A stretch of 64,000 bases of DNA from Chitinophaga pinensis (GCA_945861665.1 CAMAVS010000009.1:28514-92513), one strand, 5' to 3'. Positions 9,464 to 18,617 are shown, counted from the first letter of the stretch. Notes: a model not told the origin generated them from the letters alone. A program made the numbers and translations.

Positions 9464-9658
9464 AGAAATATTATCTGAAAGATTGCCACATTCAAATAAA
9501 TCATTTTCCTTTCAATAATCCATAGATTAGTTAGTTAAGTTTGCTAAACAATCAAAGATGAATTAAACTCCAATCCGAAAGGTTTAATGCAAATTAAAGT
9601 AGCCGAATCTTTTAATATTTAAAATTTATAATTTCCTTTTTTGTAGATTTGAGATGAA

Positions 9659-10108
9659 ATGACCGCCCTTAAATTACATAGTGGAAAAGAATTAGATATT
9701 TATTCTTCATCAACCGATACAGAGTTAAAACTACCAATGATGCCAACAGGCATCAGCGCAGGGTTTCCATCGCCTGCTATGGATTTTATAGATTTAAGTA
9801 TTGACTTAAACAAACATTTAGTAAAGCATCCATCAAGCACTTTTTATGGCAGAGTAAACGGAAACTCCATGAAAGACTTAGGCATACACGATAATGATTT
9901 GTTGGTTATTGATAGAAGTCTTGAACCTCAAAACGGTAAAATTGCAGTGTGCAGTATAGATGGAGATTTTACATTAAAAAAAATTCAGGTAGAAAAAGAT
10001 TGTGTGATGCTGATGCCTGCAAATGAAAAATACAAACCCATAAAAGTTACTGCCGATAATGAACTTATCATTTGGGGCATTGTAACCCATGTTATCAAAT
10101 CGTTTTAA
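9659..10108 (+). CDS. umuD: UmuD-like S24 peptidase, translesion polymerase subunit
   Basis: The 149-residue protein has the UmuD/LexA autocleavage layout: a short N-terminal arm with the cleavage-type Ala-Gly in ISAGFPSPA (about residues 34-42), the catalytic serine in GNSMKDLGI, and the catalytic lysine in NGKIAVC. It should cleave itself in response to RecA filaments and then join UmuC as DNA polymerase V. It lies four bases before umuC. TAGATTTG at 9644-9651 resembles a -7 box but is only seven bases from the ATG. I do not see a defined LexA operator. Confidence 0.93.
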   Translation: MTALKLHSGKELDIYSSSTDTELKLPMMPTGISAGFPSPAMDFIDLSIDLNKHLVKHPSSTFYGRVNGNSMKDLGIHDNDLLVIDRSLEPQNGKIAVCSIDGDFTLKKIQVEKDCVMLMPANEKYKPIKVTADNELIIWGIVTHVIKSF

Positions 10109-10111
10109 AAA

Positions 10112-11371
10112 ATGTTTGCCCTTATTGATTGTAATAATTTTTACGCTTCCTGCGAAAGGGCTTTCAATCCAAAGCTTATGGGCAAGCCCATTGTGGTATT
10201 ATCAAACAATGATGGTTGCGTAATTGCCCGAAGCAATGAAGCCAAAGCATTGGGAATACCTATGGGCGCAGTAGCATTTGAATACGAAAATTTATTTGTA
10301 GATAATGGAGTGTTTGTGTTCTCAGCCAACTTTGCTTTGTATGGAGATATGAGCCAACGAGTAATGAGCATACTTGCTGATTACAGCCCCGAAATGGAGA
10401 TATACAGTATTGATGAAGCATTTTTAAAATTAGAAGGATTTGAGAATTTTGATTTGCAAAAGCATGGAGAAAAAATGCGTAAACAAATTTTAAAATGGAC
10501 TGGAATACCCACAAGCGTTGGCATTGCACCTACCAAAGCATTGGCTAAAGTTGCCAACCGAATAGCAAAAAAATATACAGACAAAACAGGTGGAGTATAT
10601 ATTATTGATAGCGAAGAAAAAAGAATAAAAGCCCTCAAATGGCTTCCTGTTGAAGATGTGTGGGGGATAGGCAGACAACATAGCAAACGATTAAAAGCCA
10701 TAAATGTAAACACTGCTTACGATTTTACTTTGCTCAACGATGACTTGGTGCGTAAGCAAATGGCTGTGGTGGGGCTTCGCCTCAAGCACGATTTGCAAGG
10801 CATACCAACTCTCGACTTGGATGAAATACCTATTAAAAAAAATATTGCTACCACTCGTTCGTTCGAGAAAAACTATACGGAGTTAAGCGATTTGCAGGAA
10901 CGTGTTTCAACCTTTGCTGTTTCTTGTGCAGAAAAATTGCGGAAACAACAATCGAGTTGCAACTCGTTTATGCTTTTTGTGCATACTAACGGAAATCGAA
11001 AATATTTGCCACAATACAGTCGCAACATTGTGGTTAAACTTCCTTTTGCTACCAACTCAAGCATTGAGTTATCAAAGTTTGCTTTGCAGGCATTGAATAA
11101 AATATTTCGTAAAGGTTATCATTACAAAAAAGCTGGAATCATTGTCATGGATTTTATTCATGAAGATAAAGCGCAGCTCACACTTTTTGAAAACAGCCAT
11201 GCAAAGCACAAGCAATTAATGAAAGTGCTTGATAAAATAAATAATGCTTTTGGTCAACAGAAAATAAAATTGGCTTCGCAAGATTTAAAACGAGTTTGGA
11301 AAATGAAACAGGAAAAACTTTCACCAAGATATACCACCAAGCTAAGTGATATAATTTCAATTAATGCGTAA
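10112..11371 (+). CDS. umuC: DNA polymerase V catalytic subunit UmuC (Y-family)
   Basis: The 419-residue protein is full length. The Y-family palm motifs are present: [17 protein letters not shown] at the N-terminus with the first metal ligand, [24 protein letters not shown], and [15 protein letters not shown] with the catalytic D-E pair. [11 protein letters not shown] is the helix-hairpin-helix. [27 protein letters not shown] opens the little-finger domain, and the UmuC-specific C-terminus follows. It performs error-prone translesion synthesis under SOS. Its TAA shares one base with the ATG of the next gene (TAATG), so translation is likely coupled. Confidence 0.97.
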   Translation: MFALIDCNNFYASCERAFNPKLMGKPIVVLSNNDGCVIARSNEAKALGIPMGAVAFEYENLFVDNGVFVFSANFALYGDMSQRVMSILADYSPEMEIYSIDEAFLKLEGFENFDLQKHGEKMRKQILKWTGIPTSVGIAPTKALAKVANRIAKKYTDKTGGVYIIDSEEKRIKALKWLPVEDVWGIGRQHSKRLKAINVNTAYDFTLLNDDLVRKQMAVVGLRLKHDLQGIPTLDLDEIPIKKNIATTRSFEKNYTELSDLQERVSTFAVSCAEKLRKQQSSCNSFMLFVHTNGNRKYLPQYSRNIVVKLPFATNSSIELSKFALQALNKIFRKGYHYKKAGIIVMDFIHEDKAQLTLFENSHAKHKQLMKVLDKINNAFGQQKIKLASQDLKRVWKMKQEKLSPRYTTKLSDIISINA

Positions 11372-11973
11372 TGTGTTTTCATTCCAAGCAAAGCAAATCG
11401 GCACAGGAACTTGAAAATAGATTTCAAGCAAAGTTTGATGCGAATGTAAATTACATCCCAACTATTTACAATGGTTTTACATTTCCAAAAACTCCAATCA
11501 TAACAAATAAGGAAACAAATAAAATACAATTGTTCAATTGGGGGTTAATTCCTTCTTGGGCTAAAGACACTACCATTAGAGCCAATACACTCAATGCAAG
11601 GAATGAAACCATAAATGAAAAACCAAGTTTTAGAAATTCAGTTAAAAACAGATGTATGATTTTAGCTGATGGATTTTATGAATGGCAATGGCTAGATGAT
11701 AAAGGAAAAAAGAAACAAAAATATTTAATTACAAAACCCAATCAAGAACCATTTTCCTTTGCAGGGCTTTGGAATGAATGGGTAGATAAAGCAACAGGAG
11801 AAATAATTCCAACCTACACTATACTCACCACAGCAGCCAACGAAATGATGAGTGAGATACACAATACCAAAAAAAGAATGCCTGTAATTTTAAAACAAGA
11901 AGAAGAACAGGATTGGCTGAATGGCAATATTAACAATACTTCTGAAGTGGAGTTGATTGCAGAAAGAACGTAA
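11371..11973 (+). CDS. SOS response-associated peptidase (SRAP/HMCES family, YedK-like)
   Basis: This 200-residue protein has the SRAP layout: Met-Cys at the N-terminus (the cysteine becomes residue 1 and forms a thiazolidine crosslink with abasic sites), NARNETINEKPSFRNSVKNRC in the middle, GFYEWQW with the active-site glutamate, FAGLWNEW, and the IHNTKKRMPVIL histidine motif near the C-terminus. It shields abasic sites in single-stranded DNA. Being coupled to umuC fits a damage-tolerance operon. A perfect 9-bp hairpin (11974-11994) just after the stop may end the transcript. Confidence 0.95.
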   Translation: MCFHSKQSKSAQELENRFQAKFDANVNYIPTIYNGFTFPKTPIITNKETNKIQLFNWGLIPSWAKDTTIRANTLNARNETINEKPSFRNSVKNRCMILADGFYEWQWLDDKGKKKQKYLITKPNQEPFSFAGLWNEWVDKATGEIIPTYTILTTAANEMMSEIHNTKKRMPVILKQEEEQDWLNGNINNTSEVELIAERT

Positions 11974-11994
11974 TTGATTTTCTTTGAAAATCAA
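11974..11994 (+). terminator. Hairpin after the umuDC-SRAP operon
   Basis: TTGATTTTC, loop TTT, GAAAATCAA: a perfect 9-bp inverted repeat starting right after the SRAP stop codon. It is AT-rich and lacks a following T-run, so it is only a candidate terminator. Confidence 0.4.
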
Positions 11995-12033
11995 AACTCC
12001 AAACGTGTGTCATAAATTGCTCTCGTCTGTCGT

Positions 12034-12282
12034 CTATATTTTCAACTTTGTCCGCAAGTCAAGATGTTCGTGTTTTGTGACAACTCTGTCCTTTCCGTTT
12101 TGAACATCTTTTTTAATCCAAGAATTCATCCATCTCTTGTGTCTTTTATAATGATCTTTTTCGTCTGTGAGAATTGGAGCACTTTCGCTTAATTTCAGAT
12201 TTGTCTGTTCATAAAAAGTTTTGGGCGGAAAAATTCTAATTCTATCCAAACTATCCTTGAAATAATTTCTTTTTTTGTCCAC
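12034..12282 (-). CDS. Unrecognised ORF, possibly a gene remnant
   Basis: An 82-codon leftward frame starts at a GTG and ends in LDLRTKLKI. The composition (many K, D, R, with FPPKTFYEQ and HYKRHKRWMNSWIKKDVQ) looks protein-like, but I recognise no family. The same frame stays open for about 25 codons upstream of the GTG, so the start is uncertain and the 5' end may be lost. It lies among gene debris between the SOS operon and the sigma factor operon. Confidence 0.3.
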   Translation of the reverse strand: MDKKRNYFKDSLDRIRIFPPKTFYEQTNLKLSESAPILTDEKDHYKRHKRWMNSWIKKDVQNGKDRVVTKHEHLDLRTKLKI

Positions 12283-12388
12283 TGTGTCTAACAGTTGCAG
12301 TTGATTTGTATTTGCTTGCTTGTTAAATAAGCAAACAACTCTACTATGTTTTCAAGAGAAGTCAGCCAACCATTAATTTTATACTTGT

Positions 12389-12577
12389 CATAAAGTTTTT
12401 GCAACTGCAAGAGACCAAAAAGGTTGGTTTCATATTGACATGAAGGGGAATGAACTTTATAAAGAAAGGTTTGCTCAAATTGAACCATTTTATAATGGAA
12501 TTTCTTTAGTTCACGATCTGAATTGGAATGCCCACTTAGTTGACGAAAAAGGACAAATTTTCGAACTACAGAAATAG
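12389..12577 (+). pseudogene. C-terminal remnant of a WG-repeat-like protein
   Basis: The plus frame ending at the TAG of 12575-12577 encodes HKVFATARDQKGWFHID, then YKERFAQIEPFYNGISLVH and a tail LVDEKGQIFELQK. The pattern of G-W-F/Y-x-I-D, then RF-x-x-x-x-PFYNG-x-S/A-x-V, then D-x-x-G, is that of WG (KWG) repeats. A stop lies just before the segment, so the N-terminal part is missing. The intact 1107-residue WG-repeat protein 7 kb downstream is of the same general class but is not obviously the source. Confidence 0.55.
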
Positions 12578-13033
12578 AGTCCGGACCTTCCCAAACCAAT
12601 CCGAACCTACCCCAATTTTTATGCGGGCCAATCAGTTCTAATTCAAACCTACTCGAACAGGTCCGGGAAAGTTCTGACAGGTCCGGAATAATGAAGGGAA
12701 ATGCGGGCCAAAATCATGTTAAATCAATGTTTATAAGCTAGGCATGGCATCCTATTCTGTTGTATGTTTGTGCACCAAATAACTATTTTAAGGCTTCATT
12801 ATCGTCTACATTTATAGAACAAATAGCATTTCATGATACACATTGCCTGTATACTTTTGTATCTCCAAATGGCATTTAGACACCTATTCATTGTCCATTT
12901 TTTGTGTCCTTTTTTGACCAGTGAATTGAAGTTGTCCCCATTCCAACATGCAATGGCAAACAATTGAGGATGCCAAAAGGAAAGATAAGTGGGAGTAGGT
13001 AGTTAACAATTTCAATAAATTAGCTAAACCAAT
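12578..13033 (+). other. Gene-free stretch with short direct repeats
   Basis: No convincing coding frame is seen on either strand. Two short words occur twice: ACAGGTCCGG at 12657 and 12677, and ATGCGGGCCAA at 12621 and 12701. This patch is richer in G+C than its surroundings. Nothing else is recognisable until the sigma-type promoter motif at 13034. Confidence 0.5.
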
Positions 13034-13064
13034 GGTTACCTTTTTATTCTTCGGATATAAATAG
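13034..13064 (+). promoter_or_regulatory. Regulon promoter motif, copy 1 (before the sigma gene)
   Basis: GGTTACC (13034-13040), 15 bases, then TATAAATAG: the same layout as the copies before the other units of the cluster. It lies about 150 bases upstream of the ECF-like sigma gene, which suggests self-activation. The downstream half (TATAAATAGG) is less like the consensus TATTAAT than other copies. Confidence 0.6.
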
Positions 13065-13187
13065 GTGAACAAGGTTTAATTTTGAGTATTTGGTCAGGAT
13101 TGTTGTTTCTCCTACCCTACCCAAAAGAGCAGATGCAATAAATTATTGTTTAAATGGTTATCTAGGAATAGTTAGTATATTTAATCT

Positions 13188-13742
13188 ATGACAGATAAAG
13201 AAATATTAGAATTAATAAAGGAAAGCAGTAGCAACCTTGATCTACTTTATGGAGAGCATAAAGAGTATTGTATAAACTTTATGAATAAAATGAATTACAA
13301 TCCTGGCTTGAACGAAGATATTTTTCACGATACATTGATATTGCTGTATGAGAAGTTATGCAAAGGAACTTTTGAGTTGACAAATAAAAGCACCATACAA
13401 ACTTACCTGAATGCAGTATGTAGGAACCAAGTTTTAGTAAGGCTAAAAAAGGAAAATAAACACGCTGACTACTCCGAACAATTTGATGAACGAATGGACG
13501 ACTGGTTTGAAAATGAAGATCGTTACTCAGAAAAAAGCAAAGCTGTTGCTTTGGCATTAGACAAATTAAAGGAGTTTGGTGGTAAATGTTACGAAATATT
13601 GACTCGCTATTTCTATCAAAACAAATCAATGGAGCAAATTGCTTATGAATTTGATTACACAAATCAAGACAATGCAAAAAACCAGAAATCGCGCTGTCAG
13701 AAAAGATTGAAAGAGCTTTCATTTGAATTTTATAAAAAATAA
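13188..13742 (+). CDS. ECF-like RNA polymerase sigma factor
   Basis: The 184-residue protein has the two-domain arrangement of sigma-70 group 4 factors. The region 2-like part includes FHDTLILLYEKLCKG and STIQTYLNAVCRNQVLVRLKK (about residues 43-91). The region 4-like part includes ALDKLKEFGGKCYEILTRYFYQNKSMEQIAYEFDY with a helix-turn-helix and RCQKRLKEL. It should direct polymerase to specific promoters. A GGTTACC-type motif lies upstream of it and upstream of most other units in the next 14 kb. The next gene begins at or just after its stop and encodes a likely membrane partner. The target motif is inferred. Confidence 0.88.
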   Translation: MTDKEILELIKESSSNLDLLYGEHKEYCINFMNKMNYNPGLNEDIFHDTLILLYEKLCKGTFELTNKSTIQTYLNAVCRNQVLVRLKKENKHADYSEQFDERMDDWFENEDRYSEKSKAVALALDKLKEFGGKCYEILTRYFYQNKSMEQIAYEFDYTNQDNAKNQKSRCQKRLKELSFEFYKK

Positions 13743-15054
13743 GGTGAGAACGAAAGAAAACGATATTATTGGTTTGGTCATTCTGGATATTCTTACAGAA
13801 AGGGAACACAGGGCATTAAAATTAATGCTTGAAACGGAAGAAAATTATCAGCTCTTCTTATTAAAATTATTAAATATCCTTATAGGTAAGGATAGTACAA
13901 TACTCCTAAGTGGCTTTCTTGACCTGCATAATATGTCCGGGAAGGAAATTAATCTTAATAACCATACCAATGATATAATTGAAGACATTGCAGAACTTGC
14001 CTTCAAAGGATATTCTTCGGAAATTACACTATGGTTAAATGAAAATCAAAACAAAGTTTATCTGGAACACCTTAGCTTTTTAGAGGATGTGAGAAGTGAA
14101 ATTGAAAAAAAGGAACGAATAACTATCAAGAATCGTTTGAAGCTTTTGTCAGAAATGAAGGACTTCGACCTCACTGAAGATGAAATAAGAGAAGGTATCA
14201 TACTTTATGAAAGAAACAGACTAAGAAAACATTTTGCTCAGCTTTCGGCACAAGAAAAATCAGTAACGAAGGTAAATACTAGCAATTCTCCTAATCGTTT
14301 AAAATATGCCTCCATTTTACTATTAATTGGTGTGAGCAGCATTATCCTAGCTTATTCAATTCCTCAAGTTCGCAATTTCATTAAAAAGGAATTTAAGGAA
14401 TTGTTCCAAAAAGAAGAGCCCCCTGCTAAAAAAGAAAGCGATACTGTGATTGCCCATAAGGAAGTTGCATCCGATACTTTGGTTAATAATATTGACACTA
14501 CTATAAACAATGCAACCAACGCGCAAACTGAGGATGCCCCAGTTATTGAAGAGAAAAAGGAAAAGAAAGCAGTTGTTGCTCCAACAAAAACAGCTATATT
14601 ATTAGAAGGGTTTGTAAGTAATAATGATGCAAACAGTTCAGACTATTGGAATTATTTTAGAAAACATAAATTAGATAATATTGAAGGTTTATGGAAGTGG
14701 ACTTGTACTAAGAGAACACATATAAATTTAGTACTTGCCGATACTTTACCGCTTTTTTGTGCAATTAGAGAAATTGAAGATAAAAAATATGAAATAGCCT
14801 TTTTTCAAGAAAATGGTAATAGGGTTCATCCATCTTATGTTTCAATAATTACTAAGAAAATAAATAATAATAAGTATGAATTAACACAATATAAAAACGA
14901 AAAACACCCCATAATAAAAAATATTTATTTGTCGGATGAGGGGGAATTGAAATTCAATGCCTACTTTATTTTAAGTGATTTCCAAAATTTTGCCGGTAAA
15001 GTAAAAAAAGGAGAATGGAGTGAATACACTGTTATTGGAAAGAAAAATAAGTAA
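13723..15054 (+). CDS. Single-span membrane protein, probable anti-sigma partner
   Basis: The protein (443 residues from TTG 13723, or 436 from GTG 13744, just after the sigma stop) has a charged helical N-terminal half of about 190 residues. A single membrane helix (YASILLLIGVSSIILAYSI, about residues 194-212) follows, then a K/E-rich linker and a C-terminal domain of about 150 residues that would lie outside the cytoplasm. This is the layout of many anti-sigma factors, and the gene overlaps or abuts an ECF-like sigma gene. No known anti-sigma domain (ZAS or FecR) is recognisable, so the role is inferred from context. The C-terminal domain (from GLWKWTCTKRTH) resembles a lipocalin-like ligand or sensor fold only vaguely. 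Confidence 0.6.
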   Translation: MNFIKNKVRTKENDIIGLVILDILTEREHRALKLMLETEENYQLFLLKLLNILIGKDSTILLSGFLDLHNMSGKEINLNNHTNDIIEDIAELAFKGYSSEITLWLNENQNKVYLEHLSFLEDVRSEIEKKERITIKNRLKLLSEMKDFDLTEDEIREGIILYERNRLRKHFAQLSAQEKSVTKVNTSNSPNRLKYASILLLIGVSSIILAYSIPQVRNFIKKEFKELFQKEEPPAKKESDTVIAHKEVASDTLVNNIDTTINNATNAQTEDAPVIEEKKEKKAVVAPTKTAILLEGFVSNNDANSSDYWNYFRKHKLDNIEGLWKWTCTKRTHINLVLADTLPLFCAIREIEDKKYEIAFFQENGNRVHPSYVSIITKKINNNKYELTQYKNEKHPIIKNIYLSDEGELKFNAYFILSDFQNFAGKVKKGEWSEYTVIGKKNK

Positions 15055-15057
15055 AAG

Positions 15058-15468
15058 ATGGACATAGCAGTAGATTTTGATGGAACAGTGGTAATGCACG
15101 AATACCCAGAACTGGGAGAAAATGTTGTTGGTGCCGTTGAGGTATTGAAAAAATTGGTAGCCAATAATCATAACCTGATACTCTGGACCATGCGAAATGA
15201 GAAAGAATTACAAGACGCTGTTGACTGGTATGCGAAACACGAAATACCGCTCTATGGAATAAATTGCAATCCCTCACAAGCGGAATGGACCAAGAGCCCT
15301 AAGGCTTATGCAAAAATTTACATTGATGATGCAGCATTAGGTTGCCCATTACTTACAAATGTTGTACAAGAAGGCGAAGAGTTAAAGCAAATTGGACGAC
15401 CTTTCGTTGATTGGAAAAAGGTTGAAGAAATGTTAATAGCAAAGGGTCTAATTGCAAATCAAGATTAA
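15058..15468 (+). CDS. HAD-like small hydrolase
   Basis: The 136-residue protein begins MDIAVDFDGTVV, the DxDGT motif I of HAD phosphatases with the nucleophilic aspartate. It has LILWTMRNEKEL (motif II-like Thr) and YIDDAALGCPL (motif IV-like Asp pair). It matches the short, cap-less HAD group seen in Bacteroidota. It lies three bases after the membrane partner gene, so sigma, partner and HAD protein are probably one operon. The substrate is unknown. Confidence 0.8.
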   Translation: MDIAVDFDGTVVMHEYPELGENVVGAVEVLKKLVANNHNLILWTMRNEKELQDAVDWYAKHEIPLYGINCNPSQAEWTKSPKAYAKIYIDDAALGCPLLTNVVQEGEELKQIGRPFVDWKKVEEMLIAKGLIANQD

Positions 15469-15591
15469 GATTAAAGGTTAAATTAATATTATTACACCTG
15501 CTTTTTCAATAATAAATCCGAGTAAATTCGCTAGTTTCCCTTATCATTTCTAAATAAGGCGATTTAAAATTCCATTTTTTTCATAAACAAC

Positions 15592-15624
15592 GGTTACCTT
15601 TTTATAGTTGAAGCTATTAATTAG
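15592..15624 (+). promoter_or_regulatory. Regulon promoter motif, copy 2
   Basis: GGTTACC (15592-15598), 16 bases (TTTTTATAGTTGAAGC), then TATTAATTAG. The leader continues AGTAAATAAAC and ends in GGCTATGAAA at the next gene. This copy has one base more between the boxes than the others. Confidence 0.7.
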
Positions 15625-15655
15625 TAAATAAACAAACTAATTAATACTCTTGGCT

Positions 15656-17191
15656 ATGAAAAAGGTAAAAATCAAATCAGACGATTCCGAGCTTAACGCT
15701 AAGGAAGTTAAAACTGGGGAAAGCTTTATTGAAATATCAAACAAATCAGGCAAAGCGAAAACCCCATTTATTAGACCATTACAGATTATAGGCTTAGTGT
15801 CAATAATTGGTATCGGAGTAGCATACCAAACTTTATTTAACGATAGCAAAAACAATCCCATTGTAAAACCATTGCTTGCAAGCAATGCCAACAAGGCTAG
15901 AGTTTTTGTTGTAAACAATGAACAAGATACTACCCTTGTTAATTCAAATGGATCAAAAATAAATATCCCAAAAGAAACTTTTGTTGATAAAGAAGGTAAA
16001 CCCATCAATGGCGCAGTTGAGATAGCCTACAGAGAGTTTCACAATGTAGGAGAAATTATTTTGTCAGGTATTCCTATGACTTACGATTCTGCAAATACAC
16101 AATTTAATTTTGAATCGGCAGGAATGTTTGAAATAACAGGGACTAAAAATGGAGAGGCTGTTTTTATCAAAGAAGGGAAAACTCTTGAAGTTACAATGAT
16201 TTCTGACAACCCAGATAGTGTAAAGTTTAACCAATATTACCTAGATACAATTGCAGGTAACTGGAAATACATTGGTGAAGATGTGCCTACAATATCCAAA
16301 TTAGTTTCAATAAAAACAATTTCAAAAAAAGACACAGCTGAAATAAAATCAGAAATGGCAAAACCGCATTTGTTTAATGATGATCGATTTCATTTCCAGA
16401 TTAGCGTTGATAAAAGCTATTTTCCTGAATTGGCACTTTATGAAGATGCCCTATTTGAAGTATTGCCTGAAACTAAAAATTTTAATCCAAGGTGGGCTAA
16501 TGTGGATTGGGAAGATGCAAAATTAGAAAGGATTACAGGGTCAGAAAAATACAAAATAACTTTTATGAATGGCGACACTTCGGTAACAATTTTAAGCCAG
16601 GTTGTTGTAGGCCGCGACAATTCAACAGCAGCTTTAAAAGCTTATGAAAAACTGTATGCCATTTATACATTTAAACAGCAAGAAAGAGCGAAACAGAAAT
16701 TGGAAAAAGAGGCAAAAGTGGCAGCTGAAATAAAAAGCAACCAAAAATACATTGAAACTATTAGAATGGAAGCACAAAATAAAGCCCAAAAGTCAATTAG
16801 TACTGCTCAAATGGAAGTAATTGTATCTCGAACTTTTGCTATCGTTCAGTTCGGGATATGGAATTCAGATTGTCCTGCTAATATGCCAAAAGGTCAATTA
16901 TTGGTTGCAGAATTTAAAAACAAAAATGGTGAAGCCATTGCAGTATCAAAGGTATACCTGGTTGAGAAAAACAAAAATGCATTGTATGATTTATATGAAG
17001 GTAAAAAGATTTCATTCAATCCGGCATCATCAAATACCTTGATTGTAATTTCAAATAATGCAGAAATTGGAGTGTTTTCTACCGAAGATTTTACATCAAT
17101 TGACATAGGAGAAAAAAAACACGTCTTCAAGTTGGAAATGAATAAAAAACTAGTAAGTCCGAGTGAAATAATGCAAATGATAAATTCTTAG
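15656..17191 (+). CDS. Membrane-anchored protein, paralogue of the 18618 lipoprotein
   Basis: I chose the ATG at 15656 (511 residues) because the regulon genes share a leader ending in GCTATGAAA. A TTG six bases earlier is also in frame. After about 40 charged residues comes one membrane helix (IIGLVSIIGIGVAYQTLF). Then follows a domain with INIPKETFVDKEGKPINGAVEIAYREFH, SGIPMTYDSA and NFESAGMFEITG. The same words occur in the protein at 18618, so the two are paralogues. The rest has a K/E/Q-rich coiled stretch near residues 340-390 and a beta-rich C-terminus. The function is unknown. It lies two bases before the next gene and directly under promoter copy 2. Confidence 0.75.
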   Translation: MKKVKIKSDDSELNAKEVKTGESFIEISNKSGKAKTPFIRPLQIIGLVSIIGIGVAYQTLFNDSKNNPIVKPLLASNANKARVFVVNNEQDTTLVNSNGSKINIPKETFVDKEGKPINGAVEIAYREFHNVGEIILSGIPMTYDSANTQFNFESAGMFEITGTKNGEAVFIKEGKTLEVTMISDNPDSVKFNQYYLDTIAGNWKYIGEDVPTISKLVSIKTISKKDTAEIKSEMAKPHLFNDDRFHFQISVDKSYFPELALYEDALFEVLPETKNFNPRWANVDWEDAKLERITGSEKYKITFMNGDTSVTILSQVVVGRDNSTAALKAYEKLYAIYTFKQQERAKQKLEKEAKVAAEIKSNQKYIETIRMEAQNKAQKSISTAQMEVIVSRTFAIVQFGIWNSDCPANMPKGQLLVAEFKNKNGEAIAVSKVYLVEKNKNALYDLYEGKKISFNPASSNTLIVISNNAEIGVFSTEDFTSIDIGEKKHVFKLEMNKKLVSPSEIMQMINS

Positions 17192-17193
17192 TT

Positions 17194-17943
17194 ATGAAAA
17201 CCTATCACTTATATAGTATTTTGTTGGTGCTAACCATCATAATAAACAGCAAATGCGTATTTGCTCAAAAAGACACTGCAAAAGTATTGAAGTTTAATGT
17301 GAAAGGAACTAAAAGTAAGTTTACCATTTTACCACGCGATAATTATTTTTTTGCCGATTGCAAGAATAAAATAAAGGTTGTTCCTATTGGTAAAATTAAA
17401 AAATATGAAGTTGTATGTAACAATGGTAAACTTACCAAAAGTAACGATAGCATTTATTTCATTGATGAATTGATTGGAGAAAGGGCGCTACTAAGCATTT
17501 TCGAAATATTACCCAATGGCATAAAGAAACCGGCAATGAACAAGGAATATATTGTAGTAAAATACCCTACGGTTGTATTTAACGGTTCGCAATGCGATTC
17601 AGCAATAAGTAAACTTATGTTATGTGGAGGAAGAATGTATGTAAAATATAAAGGTTATAGAGTTAAGGCAGACATTATTTCCTTCAAAATGGAAATGTAC
17701 AATGGTGGAAAGTATGTTGATGGGCAAACCATAAATATAGATGATTTCATAACTACTGACAGTTCTTTTACTGAAAAACTAAACCCGAAAATGCGAGAAT
17801 ATGCAAGAAATGTGAAGGGAGGAGAGTTGATTTATTTTAAGGATATCAAATACAAAAATTCAGAGGGAGAAATAGTCACGGAACCAATATTGAGACTTTA
17901 TTTGTTTGAACAAAATTTAGATCCCCGATACTTTGATTTTTAG
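17194..17943 (+). CDS. Secreted protein with weak GldM C-terminal resemblance
   Basis: This 249-residue protein has a signal peptide ending CVFAQ. The repeated pattern of beta strands, and the phrase GGRMYVKYKGYRVKADIISFKMEMYNGGK, remind me of the C-terminal domain of the gliding/secretion protein GldM. I can see only scattered similarity, so this is a guess. It follows the membrane-anchored paralogue by two bases and is surely in the same operon. Confidence 0.6.
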   Translation: MKTYHLYSILLVLTIIINSKCVFAQKDTAKVLKFNVKGTKSKFTILPRDNYFFADCKNKIKVVPIGKIKKYEVVCNNGKLTKSNDSIYFIDELIGERALLSIFEILPNGIKKPAMNKEYIVVKYPTVVFNGSQCDSAISKLMLCGGRMYVKYKGYRVKADIISFKMEMYNGGKYVDGQTINIDDFITTDSSFTEKLNPKMREYARNVKGGELIYFKDIKYKNSEGEIVTEPILRLYLFEQNLDPRYFDF

Positions 17944-18110
17944 GTTTAGGTGATTATTAAACTGAACAATTAATTTATCCTGTTAGTACAATGTAAGGCC
18001 ATACTATTAGTAAAAATGGGCTGCATACCAATAGTATTATTGAACTAATTCAATTTAAGGAACCTAAATTATTTGCTGGAAATAAAAATCGAAAATTCTG
18101 CAAAAATGAT

Positions 18111-18142
18111 GGTTACCTATTATAGGACTGGTTATTAATTAG
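18111..18142 (+). promoter_or_regulatory. Regulon promoter motif, copy 3
   Basis: GGTTACC (18111-18117), 15 bases, then TATTAATTAG. The leader ATTAGTAAATAAACA is nearly the same as in copy 2, and the gene starts at GCTATGAAA. Confidence 0.7.
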
Positions 18143-18172
18143 TAAATAAACACACAATTAAAACTAAAAGCT

Positions 18173-18532
18173 ATGAAAAAACTAATTGTATTCGCAGTGT
18201 TGCTTACCAATGTAGGCTTTGCGCAGATTGTAAATGAAGGACCGGGACATTTTGTTGATACGGCTAATTACAAATGGGAATTTGATAAAGATTTTAACCC
18301 ACTAGCATTTTCAAAAGGTGAAAACCAATTTAAATTGAACCTTTCTGAATTAGCTTATTTTAATATTCCGATGAAGATGGATGAAAAGGTGTTCAATCAT
18401 TACACTGCCTTGTTTAAAGAAAAATACCAGGACTTAGGAAATGGCGAAAGTTATTTCGATGCCAAAGATGGCTTGCATATAAACCTAATAAAACACAATG
18501 AGTGTATGTGGGTGCAAGTAATGGATAGATAG
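18173..18532 (+). CDS. Small secreted protein, unknown
   Basis: The 119-residue protein has a signal peptide (MKKLIVFAVLLTNVGFAQ) and a mature part of about 100 residues with no known domain. It is rich in aromatic and acidic residues (FDKDFNPLAF, YFDAKDGLHI). It is the only gene between promoter copies 3 and 4, so it is probably transcribed alone as a member of the regulon. Confidence 0.7.
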   Translation: MKKLIVFAVLLTNVGFAQIVNEGPGHFVDTANYKWEFDKDFNPLAFSKGENQFKLNLSELAYFNIPMKMDEKVFNHYTALFKEKYQDLGNGESYFDAKDGLHINLIKHNECMWVQVMDR

Positions 18533-18556
18533 TTTGCCATTATTTTTATTCTGTAT

Positions 18557-18588
18557 GGTTACCTTTTTAAGCCTCGGCTATTAATAGT
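18557..18588 (+). promoter_or_regulatory. Regulon promoter motif, copy 4
   Basis: GGTTACC (18557-18563), 15 bases, then TATTAATAGTAG. It precedes the two-gene unit of the 18618 lipoprotein and the WG-repeat protein. Confidence 0.7.
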
Positions 18589-18617
18589 AGAAATCAAAAA
18601 ATCTAAAACACAAAAAA

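Noticed and set aside
12288..12599. Leftward 103-residue ORF
   Set aside because: It is antisense to the WG-repeat remnant, whose plus-strand frame has clear family similarity.
12884..13072. Leftward 62-residue ORF before the sigma gene
   Set aside because: It covers the promoter motif at 13034 in antisense and shows no protein-like features.
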